From NCBI GenBank assembly GCA_903885165.1, contig CAISHO010000111.1:1-36418 (forward strand): 36,418 nt of DNA. The letters are read 5' to 3'. Numbering within the stretch: position 1 is the first letter of the stretch; every line of letters begins with the position of its first letter. Positions 9,088 through 18,075 of this stretch are shown piece by piece. The notes beneath the pieces are model-generated. The model was not told the DNA's origin. It did not search any database and was given only the letters and a program-made list of their open reading frames with translations. Source of the stretch: an uncultured Nitrosomonadales bacterium. GTDB lineage: Bacteria; Pseudomonadota; Gammaproteobacteria; Burkholderiales; Gallionellaceae. A program made the position numbers and the translations under genes.

Positions 9088-11811
9088 ATGAATACGGAAA
9101 ACTCGTTGTTTTTGACCTTTTCTGAGTTGTTGCACAAGACATTGCGCGGTAGTCGTTATGCCAAGCGGATGCTTGAATCGGACGCCGTTCTGATGAGCTG
9201 GTTGCAGGACAACTACATTACACCCTGTAATCGGCAGGAGATGGTGACACTACTGGCTCAGTCGGGGTTCGATTTGAACGATGAGGTGCAGTTGGCGCGT
9301 GCGGTGCGGCGTTTGCGAAAACAGGTGATGGTCAAACTGATTTTACGCGATCTGAACGGCTTGGGTGACTTGAATGAGGTAATGCAATCGATGACTGCGC
9401 TGGCCGAAATCGTGGTGCAGCAGGCGGAAGTTTGTTTGATGAAAACACTGGTTGCGCAGTTTGGCAGTCCGATCGGTGTGGTCAGTCAGACCCCGCAGGA
9501 CATGCTGGTAATCGGCATGGGTAAATTGGGGGGAGGCGAGTTGAATGTGTCGTCCGATATTGACCTGATTTTTGTTTATGCGGAAGACGGGGAAACCAAC
9601 GGTGCGCGCGCGCTTTCCAATCATGAATTTTTCACGCGACTTGGTCGTCGTCTGATCAATATCATCAACGAGGCAACCGGAGACGGTTACGTATTCAGGG
9701 TTGACATGCGCTTGCGTCCTTACGGCGACAGTGGTCCACTGGTGATGAGTTTTGCCGCGCTGGAAGAATATCTGATTACCCAGGGGCGAGAGTGGGAACG
9801 CTATGCCTGGATCAAGGCGCGCGTTGTAGCTCCCGTTGATAATTTATATATCTCTGAATTAAAAAAACTTTATCAGCCGTTCGTATTCCGGAAATATCTG
9901 GATTTCGGGGCGATTGACTCGATGCGCAAGCTGCATCTGCAAATCCGACAGGAAGTGCAGCGACGGGACCGTCAGGACAATATCAAGCTGGGACCAGGGG
10001 GGATCCGTGAAATCGAATTCACCGCCCAAGTGTTTCAACTGATACGCGGCGGACAAGACGCGAGGTTGCGCATTTTGCCTACTCAGTGCGTGCTCAAACA
10101 GTTAATTGAAAATGGCCATTTGACGGCCGCTGTGGCGGCAGCGCTGGATGATGCTTATGTCTTTTTGCGCAATCTGGAGCATCGTTTGCAGTATTTGGAT
10201 GATCAGCAAACGCAGCTGTTGCCTGACAAAGAAGAGGATAAGCTGATTATCGCTGAGTCCATGGGGTATGCCGATTATGTGTCATTAGTGGTGGAACTCG
10301 ATCGCCATCGTGCCTGCGTGACTGGACAGTTTGAGCAAATTTTCGGAGCCCCGATACAAGAGAGTGGTAACGGCTGGCTATGGCGCGAGGATGTTTCCGC
10401 CGAAGAATTGTCGGTGGGGTTGGCTAAACTGGGCTATCGTGCGGCGGTGGACAGTGCGGAGCGTCTGTTGCAATTGCGCGGCAGTCTGCGTTATCGGCAA
10501 TTGTCCGATCTGAGTCGGCAGCGCACGGACAGCCTGATACCCCAATTCATCACGCTGGGCGCTAAATTTAATGATCCCGATGTGACGCTATCTCGGCTGT
10601 TGACACTGCTGGAGGCGATCAGCCGGCGGGCCGCTTATTTGGCTTTTCTTTCGGAATATCCGCAGGCCTTGGAGCGCTTGACCCGATTGCTTTCTTCTAG
10701 CAGTTGGGCGGCGAAATTTTTGACTCAACATCCCGCCCTCTTCGATGAGTTGCTCGATGCGCGTGAGATGTATCAGTCGCCGCTATGGCCTCAGATTGCG
10801 CTGGATGTGAAAGAGCGCCTAGCCCTCTGTGCGGGGGATATCGAACGGCAGCTCGACGTGCTGCATCAGGTGCAGCAGGAACAGGTGTTCCATCTGCTGG
10901 CGATGGATTTGCAGGACTTGTTGCCGCTGGAAAAACTCAGCGATCATCTGAGCGATCTGGCGGATCTGGTGTTGCATCAAGTATTGCAACTGGCTTGGGC
11001 GAGTGCGCGACGTCGTCATTGCGAAGAACCGCGCTTTGCCATCATCGCTTACGGCAAACTGGGCGGTCGTGAACTGGGCTATGCGTCTGATCTGGATATG
11101 ATTTTTCTTTATGACGACGATCACTCGGACGCGCAGGAAAATTACGCCAGACTCGGCAAAAGCATTAATACCATGTTGAGCAGCTACACGGCATCCGGGC
11201 GCTTGTATGAGACCGATCTGCGTCTGCGCCCTAACGGGGCGAGCGGCTTACTGGTCAGTTCGGTTGGCGCCTTTGCCGAATACCAGAAAAACGAGGCATG
11301 GGTCTGGGAGCATCAGGCGTTAACGCGTGCCCGTTTTAGTGCGGGTGATAAAAAGGTCGGGGCAGCGTTTGAGGAAATACGCAGGGAAGTTTTGTGTCAG
11401 TCGCGCGATGATGAGAAATTGCGCAATGAAATCATAGAAATGCGTCAAAAGATGCACGATGGACACCCGAATAACAGCGACTTGTTCGACATCAAACACG
11501 ATAGCGGCGGTATGGTGGACATCGAGTTTATGGTGCAATTTTTGGTTTTAGCGCATGCGCATCAGTATCCCGATCTAACCAATAATGCCGGTAATCTGGC
11601 ATTGCTGAAAATGGCGGCCCAGTTCGGTCTAATCGACAGTGAGTTAGCGGAACAAATCCGCAGCCTGTATCGCATCCTGCGCCAGACTCAACACAGCCTG
11701 CGGCTGAACGATGTTTCACCTTGCCGGATGAAACAAGGTGAAATAGATATCAGTGCGGCTGTTACGCTGTGGGCGAAACTGTTTGGCGAGGGTAAGGACG
11801 GCGACTGTTAA
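9088..11811 (+). CDS. glnE: Bifunctional glutamine synthetase adenylyltransferase / adenylyl-removing enzyme
   Basis: GlnE attaches AMP to glutamine synthetase, or removes it, in response to PII and glutamine, and so tunes nitrogen assimilation. The 907-residue protein has the family's two nucleotidyltransferase modules. The N-terminal deadenylase has GMGKLGGGELNVSSDIDL at 143-160. The C-terminal adenylyltransferase starts at AYGKLGGRELGYASDLDM (from 654). Both keep the G-K-L-G-G and D-x-D residues. The HDSGGMVDIEF segment and the final helical GlnE domain are present. Length is slightly below the E. coli protein (about 946), within the family range. No strong Shine-Dalgarno precedes the ATG. 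The neighbouring minus-strand gene ends 20 bp downstream, so the two converge. Confidence 0.96.
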   Translation: MNTENSLFLTFSELLHKTLRGSRYAKRMLESDAVLMSWLQDNYITPCNRQEMVTLLAQSGFDLNDEVQLARAVRRLRKQVMVKLILRDLNGLGDLNEVMQSMTALAEIVVQQAEVCLMKTLVAQFGSPIGVVSQTPQDMLVIGMGKLGGGELNVSSDIDLIFVYAEDGETNGARALSNHEFFTRLGRRLINIINEATGDGYVFRVDMRLRPYGDSGPLVMSFAALEEYLITQGREWERYAWIKARVVAPVDNLYISELKKLYQPFVFRKYLDFGAIDSMRKLHLQIRQEVQRRDRQDNIKLGPGGIREIEFTAQVFQLIRGGQDARLRILPTQCVLKQLIENGHLTAAVAAALDDAYVFLRNLEHRLQYLDDQQTQLLPDKEEDKLIIAESMGYADYVSLVVELDRHRACVTGQFEQIFGAPIQESGNGWLWREDVSAEELSVGLAKLGYRAAVDSAERLLQLRGSLRYRQLSDLSRQRTDSLIPQFITLGAKFNDPDVTLSRLLTLLEAISRRAAYLAFLSEYPQALERLTRLLSSSSWAAKFLTQHPALFDELLDAREMYQSPLWPQIALDVKERLALCAGDIERQLDVLHQVQQEQVFHLLAMDLQDLLPLEKLSDHLSDLADLVLHQVLQLAWASARRRHCEEPRFAIIAYGKLGGRELGYASDLDMIFLYDDDHSDAQENYARLGKSINTMLSSYTASGRLYETDLRLRPNGASGLLVSSVGAFAEYQKNEAWVWEHQALTRARFSAGDKKVGAAFEEIRREVLCQSRDDEKLRNEIIEMRQKMHDGHPNNSDLFDIKHDSGGMVDIEFMVQFLVLAHAHQYPDLTNNAGNLALLKMAAQFGLIDSELAEQIRSLYRILRQTQHSLRLNDVSPCRMKQGEIDISAAVTLWAKLFGEGKDGDC

Positions 11812-11831
11812 AATTTCAAGTACCCGCTGCC

Positions 11832-12449
11832 TTATTTTGATTCGTTCAAAGCCTGCGATTCGAGTTTGATGCGCGCGGCCTCGTTCAGCGCGCAGCCCCG
11901 CCACGGGATCAGACTTGGAACGATCCGGCAGTAATGGGCATAGGAATTAGGGTGATAGCGCAGGATGCGTTTCTCCTCAATGCGACTCCCCAGCGCCAAA
12001 TATAGCGTGATGCACAAGGCGGTGACCAGCCATGTTTCGGTCATGGGATGCGCCCAGATGAGTATCAGTGTCAAAAAGTACCATGGGTGTCTGACCCAGC
12101 GATGCCACGGACTGAAGGTCAGCGTCCAGGTTTCGGCCTTCAAACCCAGAAAGCCGGGCAGTGAATAGAACTTCAGCGTGTGAATGAAAGCCAGTAGCGT
12201 CGCCACACTGATGCCATGCCGTATCCAGTGCAGCCAGTTTGGCTCATTCCACAGAAGAATTTCTGGCATCCGTGCCGAGATGGCAAAGGGTAACACCGCC
12301 ATAACAATGGCCAGGCAATTGAATGCAAGCCGGCTGTAGTTTCCGAATATACGCTCCAGCGTAGTGCCGGCAAGCAGGCTGTGAGTGACGCCAAAGAGTA
12401 GCCAACTCGCAGCCAGGATCAATAACTGCAGTGGATCATTGTGGTTCAT
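11832..12449 (-). CDS. Membrane protein of the isoprenylcysteine carboxyl methyltransferase / NnrU-like family
   Basis: About 205 residues from the ATG at 12449; a TTG at 12473 would add eight. The protein has four to five hydrophobic segments. Its C-terminal half contains WHRWVRHPWYFLTLILIWAH and, after the last helix, SRIEEKRILRYHP...YAHYCRIVPSLIP. This is the pattern of bacterial ICMT/PEMT-like and NnrU-like membrane proteins, in which the R-H-P and E-E residues contribute to S-adenosylmethionine binding in characterised members. The substrate is unknown. It lies 45 bp downstream of the rhodanese gene on the same strand, so the two probably form one transcript, and its 3' end faces glnE. 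Confidence 0.75.
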   Translation of the reverse strand: MNHNDPLQLLILAASWLLFGVTHSLLAGTTLERIFGNYSRLAFNCLAIVMAVLPFAISARMPEILLWNEPNWLHWIRHGISVATLLAFIHTLKFYSLPGFLGLKAETWTLTFSPWHRWVRHPWYFLTLILIWAHPMTETWLVTALCITLYLALGSRIEEKRILRYHPNSYAHYCRIVPSLIPWRGCALNEAARIKLESQALNESK

Positions 12450-12494
12450 GTTTGATTTTGAACAGGCGTGCAAAACGACTGTAAAGCCGAAGGG

Positions 12495-12851
12495 TTAGTC
12501 TAGAAACTTTCTCCAGGTGCCAATGTTATGAACATTCCGGTAGCCATTCTTCATCAGCAATAGTTTGGCCATTCCACTTCTTGTTCCACTTGCACAACAG
12601 AGAACAACGGGGGACAACCTGGATATCTCTCCGAGCCGGCTTGCTAAATCCTGAAGGGGGATGTTAATCGTTCCCGGGGCATTCCCGCTTGCGAACTCGC
12701 TAAACGATCTGACATCGATACAAGTTGCGCCGTTCTTTTTGAGTTCCGGCAGCATAGCGATGATTCTTTTTGAATTCCACCACTTGTATGAAAACCAAAG
12801 GATTAACGCAAGAAATGGCCAATACTGGTTAAGAAATTCCGGAAAATTCAT
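12495..12851 (-). CDS. Membrane-anchored rhodanese-like domain protein
   Basis: The product is 118 residues from the ATG at 12851, which has AGGAG six bases upstream; a longer frame to 12899 lacks such support. An N-terminal membrane segment (FLNQYWPFLALILWFSYKW) is followed by a single rhodanese domain. Its ATCIDVRSFSEFASGNAPGT opening and the loop CCASGTRSGMAK include the expected active-site cysteine and arginine (C-x-x-G-x-R). Single-domain rhodaneses transfer or carry sulfane sulfur; the specific partner is unknown. The catalytic domain could face either side of the membrane; the shortness of the segment before the helix does not settle this. It is the upstream gene of a two-gene minus-strand unit. 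Confidence 0.85.
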   Translation of the reverse strand: MNFPEFLNQYWPFLALILWFSYKWWNSKRIIAMLPELKKNGATCIDVRSFSEFASGNAPGTINIPLQDLASRLGEISRLSPVVLCCASGTRSGMAKLLLMKNGYRNVHNIGTWRKFLD

Positions 12852-13147
12852 ATAGCTCCTTAATAGATTGAATTGATGATATATCCATGGGTATGGCACG
12901 TGCCAGATGTACAGTTATCAATAATATACTGCCTCTGAGCGGCCTTGGTACATTTATCAGATGAATCTTTGCTTATATTTGAAAATATCGGTAAGCAAAA
13001 CTGAATAGAGCATCAAGGTAAAATAACTGATCGACCGATTTTCTGCTGACAGCTGACCTTCAAAGTATTGTCTATCCTGTCTTTTATTCGATCGATTTTT
13101 TTCCTCATATAAGAACCATTTCGATGCGGTGCAGAGTAATAAATGCT
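12852..13147. other. AT-rich gap between the rhodanese and marR genes, with a long imperfect palindrome
   Basis: No credible gene is seen; the open frames here have unremarkable translations. At 12968-12999, TTTGCTTA and TAAGCAAA form 8-bp outer arms, with ATATTT/AAATAT pairing inside and a four-base bulge. It could be a regulator site or a cruciform. The right end of the gap leads into the marR promoter. Confidence 0.4.
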
Positions 13148-13176
13148 TTGACAATAATTGCCTAGGCAATTAAATT
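13148..13176 (+). promoter_or_regulatory. Promoter and MarR operator of the efflux operon
   Basis: A perfect -35 box TTGACA (13148-13153) is followed after exactly 17 bp by TAAATT (13171-13176), a 4/6 match to the -10 consensus. The spacer carries the perfect 18-bp palindrome TAATTGCCTAGGCAATTA (13155-13172), which even overlaps the first bases of the -10 box. This is the usual placement of a MarR/EmrR repressor site, so autorepression of the operon is the natural reading (inference). Confidence 0.75.
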
Positions 13177-13201
13177 GCATGTAGTCCTTAAGAGGTGTGC
13201 G

Positions 13202-13660
13202 ATGGATAAATTTTACAGTGAGGAAACTTACACCCCTTCCGATTCGGTGGGTTATCTGATGCGCGGAGCCTGGCAAGCGCTGTTGAAGAACATTGACAGT
13301 GAAATGCAGGCGCTGGAGCTGACTGGCATGCAGTGGGGACCTTTGCTGCTGATCGCAAAAGGCGCATGTAATACGGTAGCAGGTTGTGCTCGGGCAAGTT
13401 ACAGCGATAGCGGTGCGATGACGCGCATGCTGGACAGGCTGGAGGCCAAAGGCTTGCTGTGCCGGGTGCGCAGTCTGGAGGATCGCCGCATCGTTAATTT
13501 GAAATTAACTCAAGCCGGGCAGGAGATTGTCAAACTGATTCCGGCGCATCTGGTCAGGGTACTGAATCAACATCTACAGGGGTTTAGTGTGGAGGAGTTT
13601 GAATTGTTCAAAAATATGCTAAGGCGTTTTACTGAAAATGGCCAGCAGGAGATGAAATGA
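13202..13660 (+). CDS. MarR family transcriptional regulator
   Basis: The 152-residue product has the MarR winged-helix layout: an N-terminal dimerisation helix, a recognition region around YSDSGAMTRMLDRLEAKGLL (residues 67-86), the wing SLEDRRIVNLKLTQAG (91-106) and C-terminal helices. The ATG at 13202 has AAGAGGTG four bases upstream; a TTG at 13175 lies inside the predicted -10 box and is rejected. MarR/EmrR repressors usually respond to phenolic or other hydrophobic drugs and control an adjacent pump. That fits here: the next gene starts within this stop codon, and a palindromic operator lies in the promoter. The ligand is unknown. Confidence 0.9.
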   Translation: MDKFYSEETYTPSDSVGYLMRGAWQALLKNIDSEMQALELTGMQWGPLLLIAKGACNTVAGCARASYSDSGAMTRMLDRLEAKGLLCRVRSLEDRRIVNLKLTQAGQEIVKLIPAHLVRVLNQHLQGFSVEEFELFKNMLRRFTENGQQEMK

Positions 13661-15054
13661 GTTCGGCTAAGTTTAAATGGGTGATTGTTGGTACATTCTT
13701 GTTATCGGGGTGTGCCAGTTATTCCGGCATTACAACGCATGCGACGCTGCTCATTCCTAAATCACAAGCAAAACCCGCCGATGTATTCCCGGCGCAGCAC
13801 TGGTGGAGTGGATTTTCTGATCCCCAGCTCGATAGGCTGATAGTACAGACGCTGGCCAATAATTATAGTCTGAAAGTCGTGCAAAGCCGGATAGCAGGTG
13901 CGCAGGCAATGCAATTCTCCGCTGACAGTGCGCGTTATCCGCAAATCAATGCCGGTGCGCAATCGACGCGTGAGCATCTGAGCGCGAATAGCATTTACCC
14001 GCCTCCCTTGGGTGGCAGTACGGTGATAATGAGTTCGACCAGCCTTACCGCCGGGTGGCAGATCGACTGGTTCGGCAGGCAACGGGCGGCACTGGATGCG
14101 GCAATCGGGCAAGTGCGTGCAGAAGAGGCGGATATGCAAGCGGCGAAAGTGGTGTTGGCCGCTTCCGTTGCAACACAATATTTCAATCTGGCACGTTTAC
14201 AGGAACAACAACAGATCAAGCAGCAGTTGCTGCAGCTCAGCTTACGTCATGCCGAATTAATCAGTCAGCGTGTGACGGCTGGACTCGACAATACCCTGTT
14301 GCAAAAGCAAACTGAGGCGGAGCCGGCAAAATTGCGTCGCGATCTAGCCTCAGTTACTGAACAAATCGATATCGCGCGGCATGGGCTGGCTGTATTGATG
14401 GGCGCGGAACCCGCTGAAACGCAAAATTTGCTGGCGCGTCTGCCGGATCAAGGGGAATTTAATCTGCCGGATAGTTTACCGGCCAGCTTACTTGGGCATC
14501 GCGCGGATGTAACGGCTGCACGCTGGCGAGTGGAGAGTCAGTTACAAGGTGTCAAAGCGGCGCGTGCGGACTTCTATCCTAATATCAACCTCACGGCCTT
14601 TGCCGGTTTTGAATCTATCGGTTTGTCGCAATGGTTGAAAATGGATAGTCGGACGATGGGTGCAGGCCCTGCGCTCAGTTTGCCGGTGTTCGATGCAGGC
14701 AGGCTACGGGCTCAGTTGCAGGGAAAAACGGCGCAGGCCGATGGCGCCATCGAAACTTACAATGCCACCGTCTTGAATGCGTTGCGGGAAGTTGCTGATA
14801 GCTTATCCTCCAGGCAGGCTGTGCAGGCGCAAGTGCAGCAACAACAGCGCGTAATGACGCAACTAAATGGTGTCCTGGAACTGGCAAAGCAACGCTATCT
14901 GGCAGGACTGACTAATTATTTCGGCGTACTGGCAGCCAATGAGGCTTTTTTGCAGCAACAGGCGCTGCTGACGGATTTGCAGCTTCGCGCATTAGATGTT
15001 GAGGTAGTGCTGATGCTGGCATTGGGTGGCGGCTATACCGCCCCGGTCATGTAA
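13657..15054 (+). CDS. Outer-membrane efflux lipoprotein (NodT/TolC family)
   Basis: The 465-residue protein starts with a lipoprotein signal (FLLSGC, lipidated Cys at residue 19). It has the duplicated outer-membrane efflux domain of the NodT type, with the characteristic QHWWSGFSDPQLDRLI segment, RADVTAARWRVESQL and the late SLPVFDAGRLRAQLQ motif. It would form the trimeric outer-membrane channel for the adaptor and pump encoded next. ATGA overlap with the marR stop, and AGGAGATGAA before the start, indicate translational coupling. The downstream gap of 41 bp contains a small duplication of GTCATGTAATT (15046-15056 and 15065-15075) around the stop codon. Confidence 0.92.
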   Translation: MSSAKFKWVIVGTFLLSGCASYSGITTHATLLIPKSQAKPADVFPAQHWWSGFSDPQLDRLIVQTLANNYSLKVVQSRIAGAQAMQFSADSARYPQINAGAQSTREHLSANSIYPPPLGGSTVIMSSTSLTAGWQIDWFGRQRAALDAAIGQVRAEEADMQAAKVVLAASVATQYFNLARLQEQQQIKQQLLQLSLRHAELISQRVTAGLDNTLLQKQTEAEPAKLRRDLASVTEQIDIARHGLAVLMGAEPAETQNLLARLPDQGEFNLPDSLPASLLGHRADVTAARWRVESQLQGVKAARADFYPNINLTAFAGFESIGLSQWLKMDSRTMGAGPALSLPVFDAGRLRAQLQGKTAQADGAIETYNATVLNALREVADSLSSRQAVQAQVQQQQRVMTQLNGVLELAKQRYLAGLTNYFGVLAANEAFLQQQALLTDLQLRALDVEVVLMLALGGGYTAPVM

Positions 15055-15095
15055 TTGTTTACCAGTCATGTAATTTTTTAAAGGATAAGTAAAAA

Positions 15096-16286
15096 ATGAG
15101 TGAAATTCCTCCCGCACAATCCCCACGCAAAAAGTGGCTGTTGATACTGCTAAGTTTTTTTGTGCTAAGCGGTATCGCCTATACGTTGTATTGGTATCTG
15201 CATAGTCGGCATTATGAATACAGCGATGATGCTTATGTGACCAGCAATATTGTGCAGCTGACCCCGCAAGTGGCTGGTACGGCTATAGCAATTGCGGTAA
15301 ACGAAACCGATTTTGTGCGGGCAGGAGACGTGTTGGTGACACTCGATAGCAGTAATACCCGGGTGGCCTTGCAAGAGGCAGAGGCGCAGCTGGCGCAAAC
15401 CGTGCGCGAAGTGCATACGCTGTATACGGCGAACGATAGTCTGACTGCGAAGCTTGCGCAACATAGGGCGGAACTCGATCAGGCGCGTGTTGATCTTGAA
15501 AATGCTAAAAAAGACCTTTTGCGTCGTCAGCCGCTGGTCGCTACAGGCGCAGTCTCTCAGGAAGATTTGCAGCATGCGCAAACCGTGTTAGCCGCAGCGC
15601 AGAGTCATGTCGCGGCGCTGGTCGCAGCCGTAAATGCAGCCTTGCAGCAATTATCGGGCAATCAGGTGCTGACCAACGGCACTAGCGTGCACAATCATCC
15701 GCGTGTACTGGCCGCCGCAGCCCGGGTGAAACTGGCTTATCTCGATGTACATCGCAGTGAGATCGTCGCTCCGCTCGACGGTTATGTCGGTCGTCGCTCT
15801 GTGCAACTGGGGCAGCGTGTGGCAATCGGTGTGCCAATGATGACCATCATTCCGCTCAAGCAAATCTGGGTGGAAGCTAATTACAAAGAAGCACAGTTGC
15901 GTCGTATCCGCCTCGGCCAGCCGGTCGCCCTGACAGCCGATATCTATGGCACTAAGGTTGATTATCACGGTCGTGTTGCAGGGATAGCTTCAGGGACAGG
16001 AGCCGCCTTTGCGCTGTTGCCGGCACAGAATGCCACGGGTAACTGGATTAAGGTGGTGCAGCGCGTACCGGTACGCATTGCACTCGACGCCAGGGAAGTC
16101 GCCGCACACCCCTTGCGTGCAGGTATGTCGATGGAGGCCACGGTGGACTTGACCGATATGAGCGGCGCGATGTTGCCCGATGCCTCAAGCCCTAAACAGG
16201 CAGTTCAAACGCAGGTTTACAGCGGTACGGAACACGCGGCAGACAGCCTGATCGATAAAATTATCCGCAGCAACTCTAATGGCTAA
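15096..16286 (+). CDS. emrA: EmrA-like HlyD-family membrane fusion protein
   Basis: The 396-residue adaptor has a short cytoplasmic tail, one transmembrane helix (about 14-34, WLLILLSFFVLSGIAYTLYW), the lipoyl-like opening YVTSNIVQLTPQVAGTAIAI, a coiled-coil hairpin rich in Ala/Gln/Glu (about 90-190), and a beta-barrel region with EIVAPLDGYVGRRSVQLGQ. These features match EmrA, which links the EmrB exporter to an outer-membrane channel. An AAAGGATAAG ribosome site precedes the ATG. The stop overlaps the start of the pump gene by eight bases. Family membership is firm; the exported compounds are not known. Confidence 0.93.
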   Translation: MSEIPPAQSPRKKWLLILLSFFVLSGIAYTLYWYLHSRHYEYSDDAYVTSNIVQLTPQVAGTAIAIAVNETDFVRAGDVLVTLDSSNTRVALQEAEAQLAQTVREVHTLYTANDSLTAKLAQHRAELDQARVDLENAKKDLLRRQPLVATGAVSQEDLQHAQTVLAAAQSHVAALVAAVNAALQQLSGNQVLTNGTSVHNHPRVLAAAARVKLAYLDVHRSEIVAPLDGYVGRRSVQLGQRVAIGVPMMTIIPLKQIWVEANYKEAQLRRIRLGQPVALTADIYGTKVDYHGRVAGIASGTGAAFALLPAQNATGNWIKVVQRVPVRIALDAREVAAHPLRAGMSMEATVDLTDMSGAMLPDASSPKQAVQTQVYSGTEHAADSLIDKIIRSNSNG

Positions 16287-17832
16287 TCCCGCCGTAGCTA
16301 TGCCACCTATGCAGGGCGCCATGCTGGTGGTGGCCAGTATGGCGCTGGCGCTGGCGACCTTCATGAACGTGCTGGATGTGTCGATTGCCAACGTCTCAAT
16401 TCCGGCCTTGTCCGGCGATCTGGGGGTGAGCATCAGTCAGGGCACCTGGGTGATCACCTCATTTGCCGTGGCCAATGCGATTGCGGTGCCGCTGACCGGC
16501 TTTCTGACTCAGCGCTTTGGTGCGGTGCGGGTGTTCGTTTCCAGTATCCTGTTGTTTGTTATAGCTTCTTTTTTGTGCGGGATGTCGACCAGTCTCGGTA
16601 TGCTGGTTTTTTTTCGCGTGATACAAGGCGCCGTGGCAGGGCCGATGATTCCGTTGTCGCAGTCCTTGCTGCTGTCGAGTTACCCGAAGGCAAAAGCGGG
16701 TCTTGCACTGACTATCTGGTCGATGACCACGCTGGTCGCTCCCGTGGCAGGCCCGTTGCTGGGCGGCTGGATTACAGATAATATTTCCTGGCCGTGGATT
16801 TTCTATATCAATATTCCCATCGGCCTGCTGGCAGCCGGGGTAACCTGGGCGCTGTACCGCAAGCGGGAAACGCCGACGCGTCAGGTGCCCATCGACTATG
16901 TCGGTCTGGTACTGCTCATCATATGGGTAGGCTCGCTGCAAATCATGCTGGATAAGGGTAATGAGCTGGACTGGTTTAATTCCACCGAGATCATCGTGCT
17001 GGCGATTATCTCTGTCATGACCTTCTGCTTCTTTCTGGTGTGGGAATTGACCGACGACCATCCTGTGGTTGATCTGAGTTTGTTTAGGCGGCGCAATTTC
17101 TGGTCTGGCACCTTGTCCTTGTCAGTAGGTTACGGGATATTTTTTGGTAATGTCGTGTTGTTGCCGCTATGGTTGCAGCAGGATATGGGTTATACCGCAA
17201 CGCTTGCGGGAGCAGTGCTGGCACCGGTAGGCTTACTGGCGATACTGCTCTCGCCGCTGGTCGGTAAAAATATCGCTAAAGTCGATCCGCGTTTATTTTC
17301 CACACTGGCATTTGGTACTTTCGCTTTGATATTGTGGATGCGTTCCCAGTTCACTACACAGACGGATTTTGTCACCATCATGATTCCTTCGTTGATTCAG
17401 GGGATTGCGATGGCGGCATTCTTTGTGCCGTTAATGACTTTGATTTTTTCAGGGCTTACGCCGGATAAGATTCCTGCGGCTTCCGGCTTATCCAATTTTG
17501 TGCGTATCATGGCCGGCGGCTTCGGCGCATCGATTTATACCAGTGTATGGGAGAATCGCAGCAGTGCTCATCACGCGGTGCTGGCAGAACACATTAACTT
17601 TGCCAATCCGGTGAGCGAGTCCGCGCTCAAGATGCTGACGGGTATGGGCATGAATGAGCAACAGGCGTTGAGCTTCGTCAATAATCTGATTAATCAGCAG
17701 GCGGCGACACTGGCGGCGAATGATCTTACCTGGCTGTCAGCACTGTTGTTTATCGCACTGATCGCTTTTATCTGGTTGATCCATCCGCCTAAAACAAAAA
17801 GCGCGGTGGTTGCTGACGCTGGTGCACATTGA
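16279..17832 (+). CDS. emrB: EmrB/QacA-type MFS drug exporter (DHA2 family)
   Basis: The 517-residue protein has about fourteen hydrophobic segments. It keeps DHA2 hallmarks, among them FMNVLDVSIANVSIPALSGD in helix 1, GTWVITSFAVANAIAVPLTG, the RFGAVRVF loop, RVIQGAVAGPMIPLSQSLL, and APVAGPLLGGWITDNISWPW corresponding to the antiporter motif C region. Such pumps use the proton gradient to expel lipophilic drugs and uncouplers across both membranes with EmrA and a TolC-like channel. The start lies inside the end of emrA. A hairpin pair lies after the stop, ahead of the convergent uup gene. Confidence 0.93.
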   Translation: MANPAVAMPPMQGAMLVVASMALALATFMNVLDVSIANVSIPALSGDLGVSISQGTWVITSFAVANAIAVPLTGFLTQRFGAVRVFVSSILLFVIASFLCGMSTSLGMLVFFRVIQGAVAGPMIPLSQSLLLSSYPKAKAGLALTIWSMTTLVAPVAGPLLGGWITDNISWPWIFYINIPIGLLAAGVTWALYRKRETPTRQVPIDYVGLVLLIIWVGSLQIMLDKGNELDWFNSTEIIVLAIISVMTFCFFLVWELTDDHPVVDLSLFRRRNFWSGTLSLSVGYGIFFGNVVLLPLWLQQDMGYTATLAGAVLAPVGLLAILLSPLVGKNIAKVDPRLFSTLAFGTFALILWMRSQFTTQTDFVTIMIPSLIQGIAMAAFFVPLMTLIFSGLTPDKIPAASGLSNFVRIMAGGFGASIYTSVWENRSSAHHAVLAEHINFANPVSESALKMLTGMGMNEQQALSFVNNLINQQAATLAANDLTWLSALLFIALIAFIWLIHPPKTKSAVVADAGAH

Positions 17833-17994
17833 TGGATTAACATTTCGCTTTGGGGTAAAGTCGTGCGGAAGTGGCCAGCCCTGTTTTTCTCAATTAATCA
17901 TCAGCGTTCTATTCCCCTACCAGGTGACAGGATATTAAACTTGGATGCGCTAAGGCGAGTACCGGTAAAGGATTTGCAGGGTGGGAAAAGCGCA

Positions 17995-18025
17995 GCGTTT
18001 CCAACGATGATTAGTGTGGAAACGC
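17995..18025. other. Hairpin downstream of emrB
   Basis: GCGTTTCCA (17995-18003) and TGGAAACGC (18017-18025) are exact reverse complements with a 13-nt loop, in the 243-bp gap between the convergent emrB and uup genes. No uridine run follows directly, so it may be a stability or regulatory hairpin. Confidence 0.4.
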
Positions 18026-18033
18026 CGTATAAA

Positions 18034-18052
18034 CGGGGTATTATCTACCCCG
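18034..18052. terminator. Possible bidirectional terminator between emrB and uup
   Basis: CGGGGTA (18034-18040) and TACCCCG (18046-18052) form a 7-bp GC-rich stem with a 5-nt loop. On the plus strand it is followed by CATTTTCTAATTTT, and on the minus strand by TTTATACGG. Both convergent operons could end here; the T-runs are imperfect. Confidence 0.5.
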
Positions 18053-18075
18053 CATTTTCTAATTTTCGGCCCGGA

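Noticed and set aside
12957-13276. Short minus-strand frames (70 and 87 residues) ahead of marR
   Set aside because: They overlap each other and the marR promoter and operator; translations show no domain and codon use is unlike the neighbours.
15046-15075. Direct repeat GTCATGTAATT around the stop codon of the first outer-membrane lipoprotein gene
   Set aside because: A simple local duplication of 19 bp period with no likely function.
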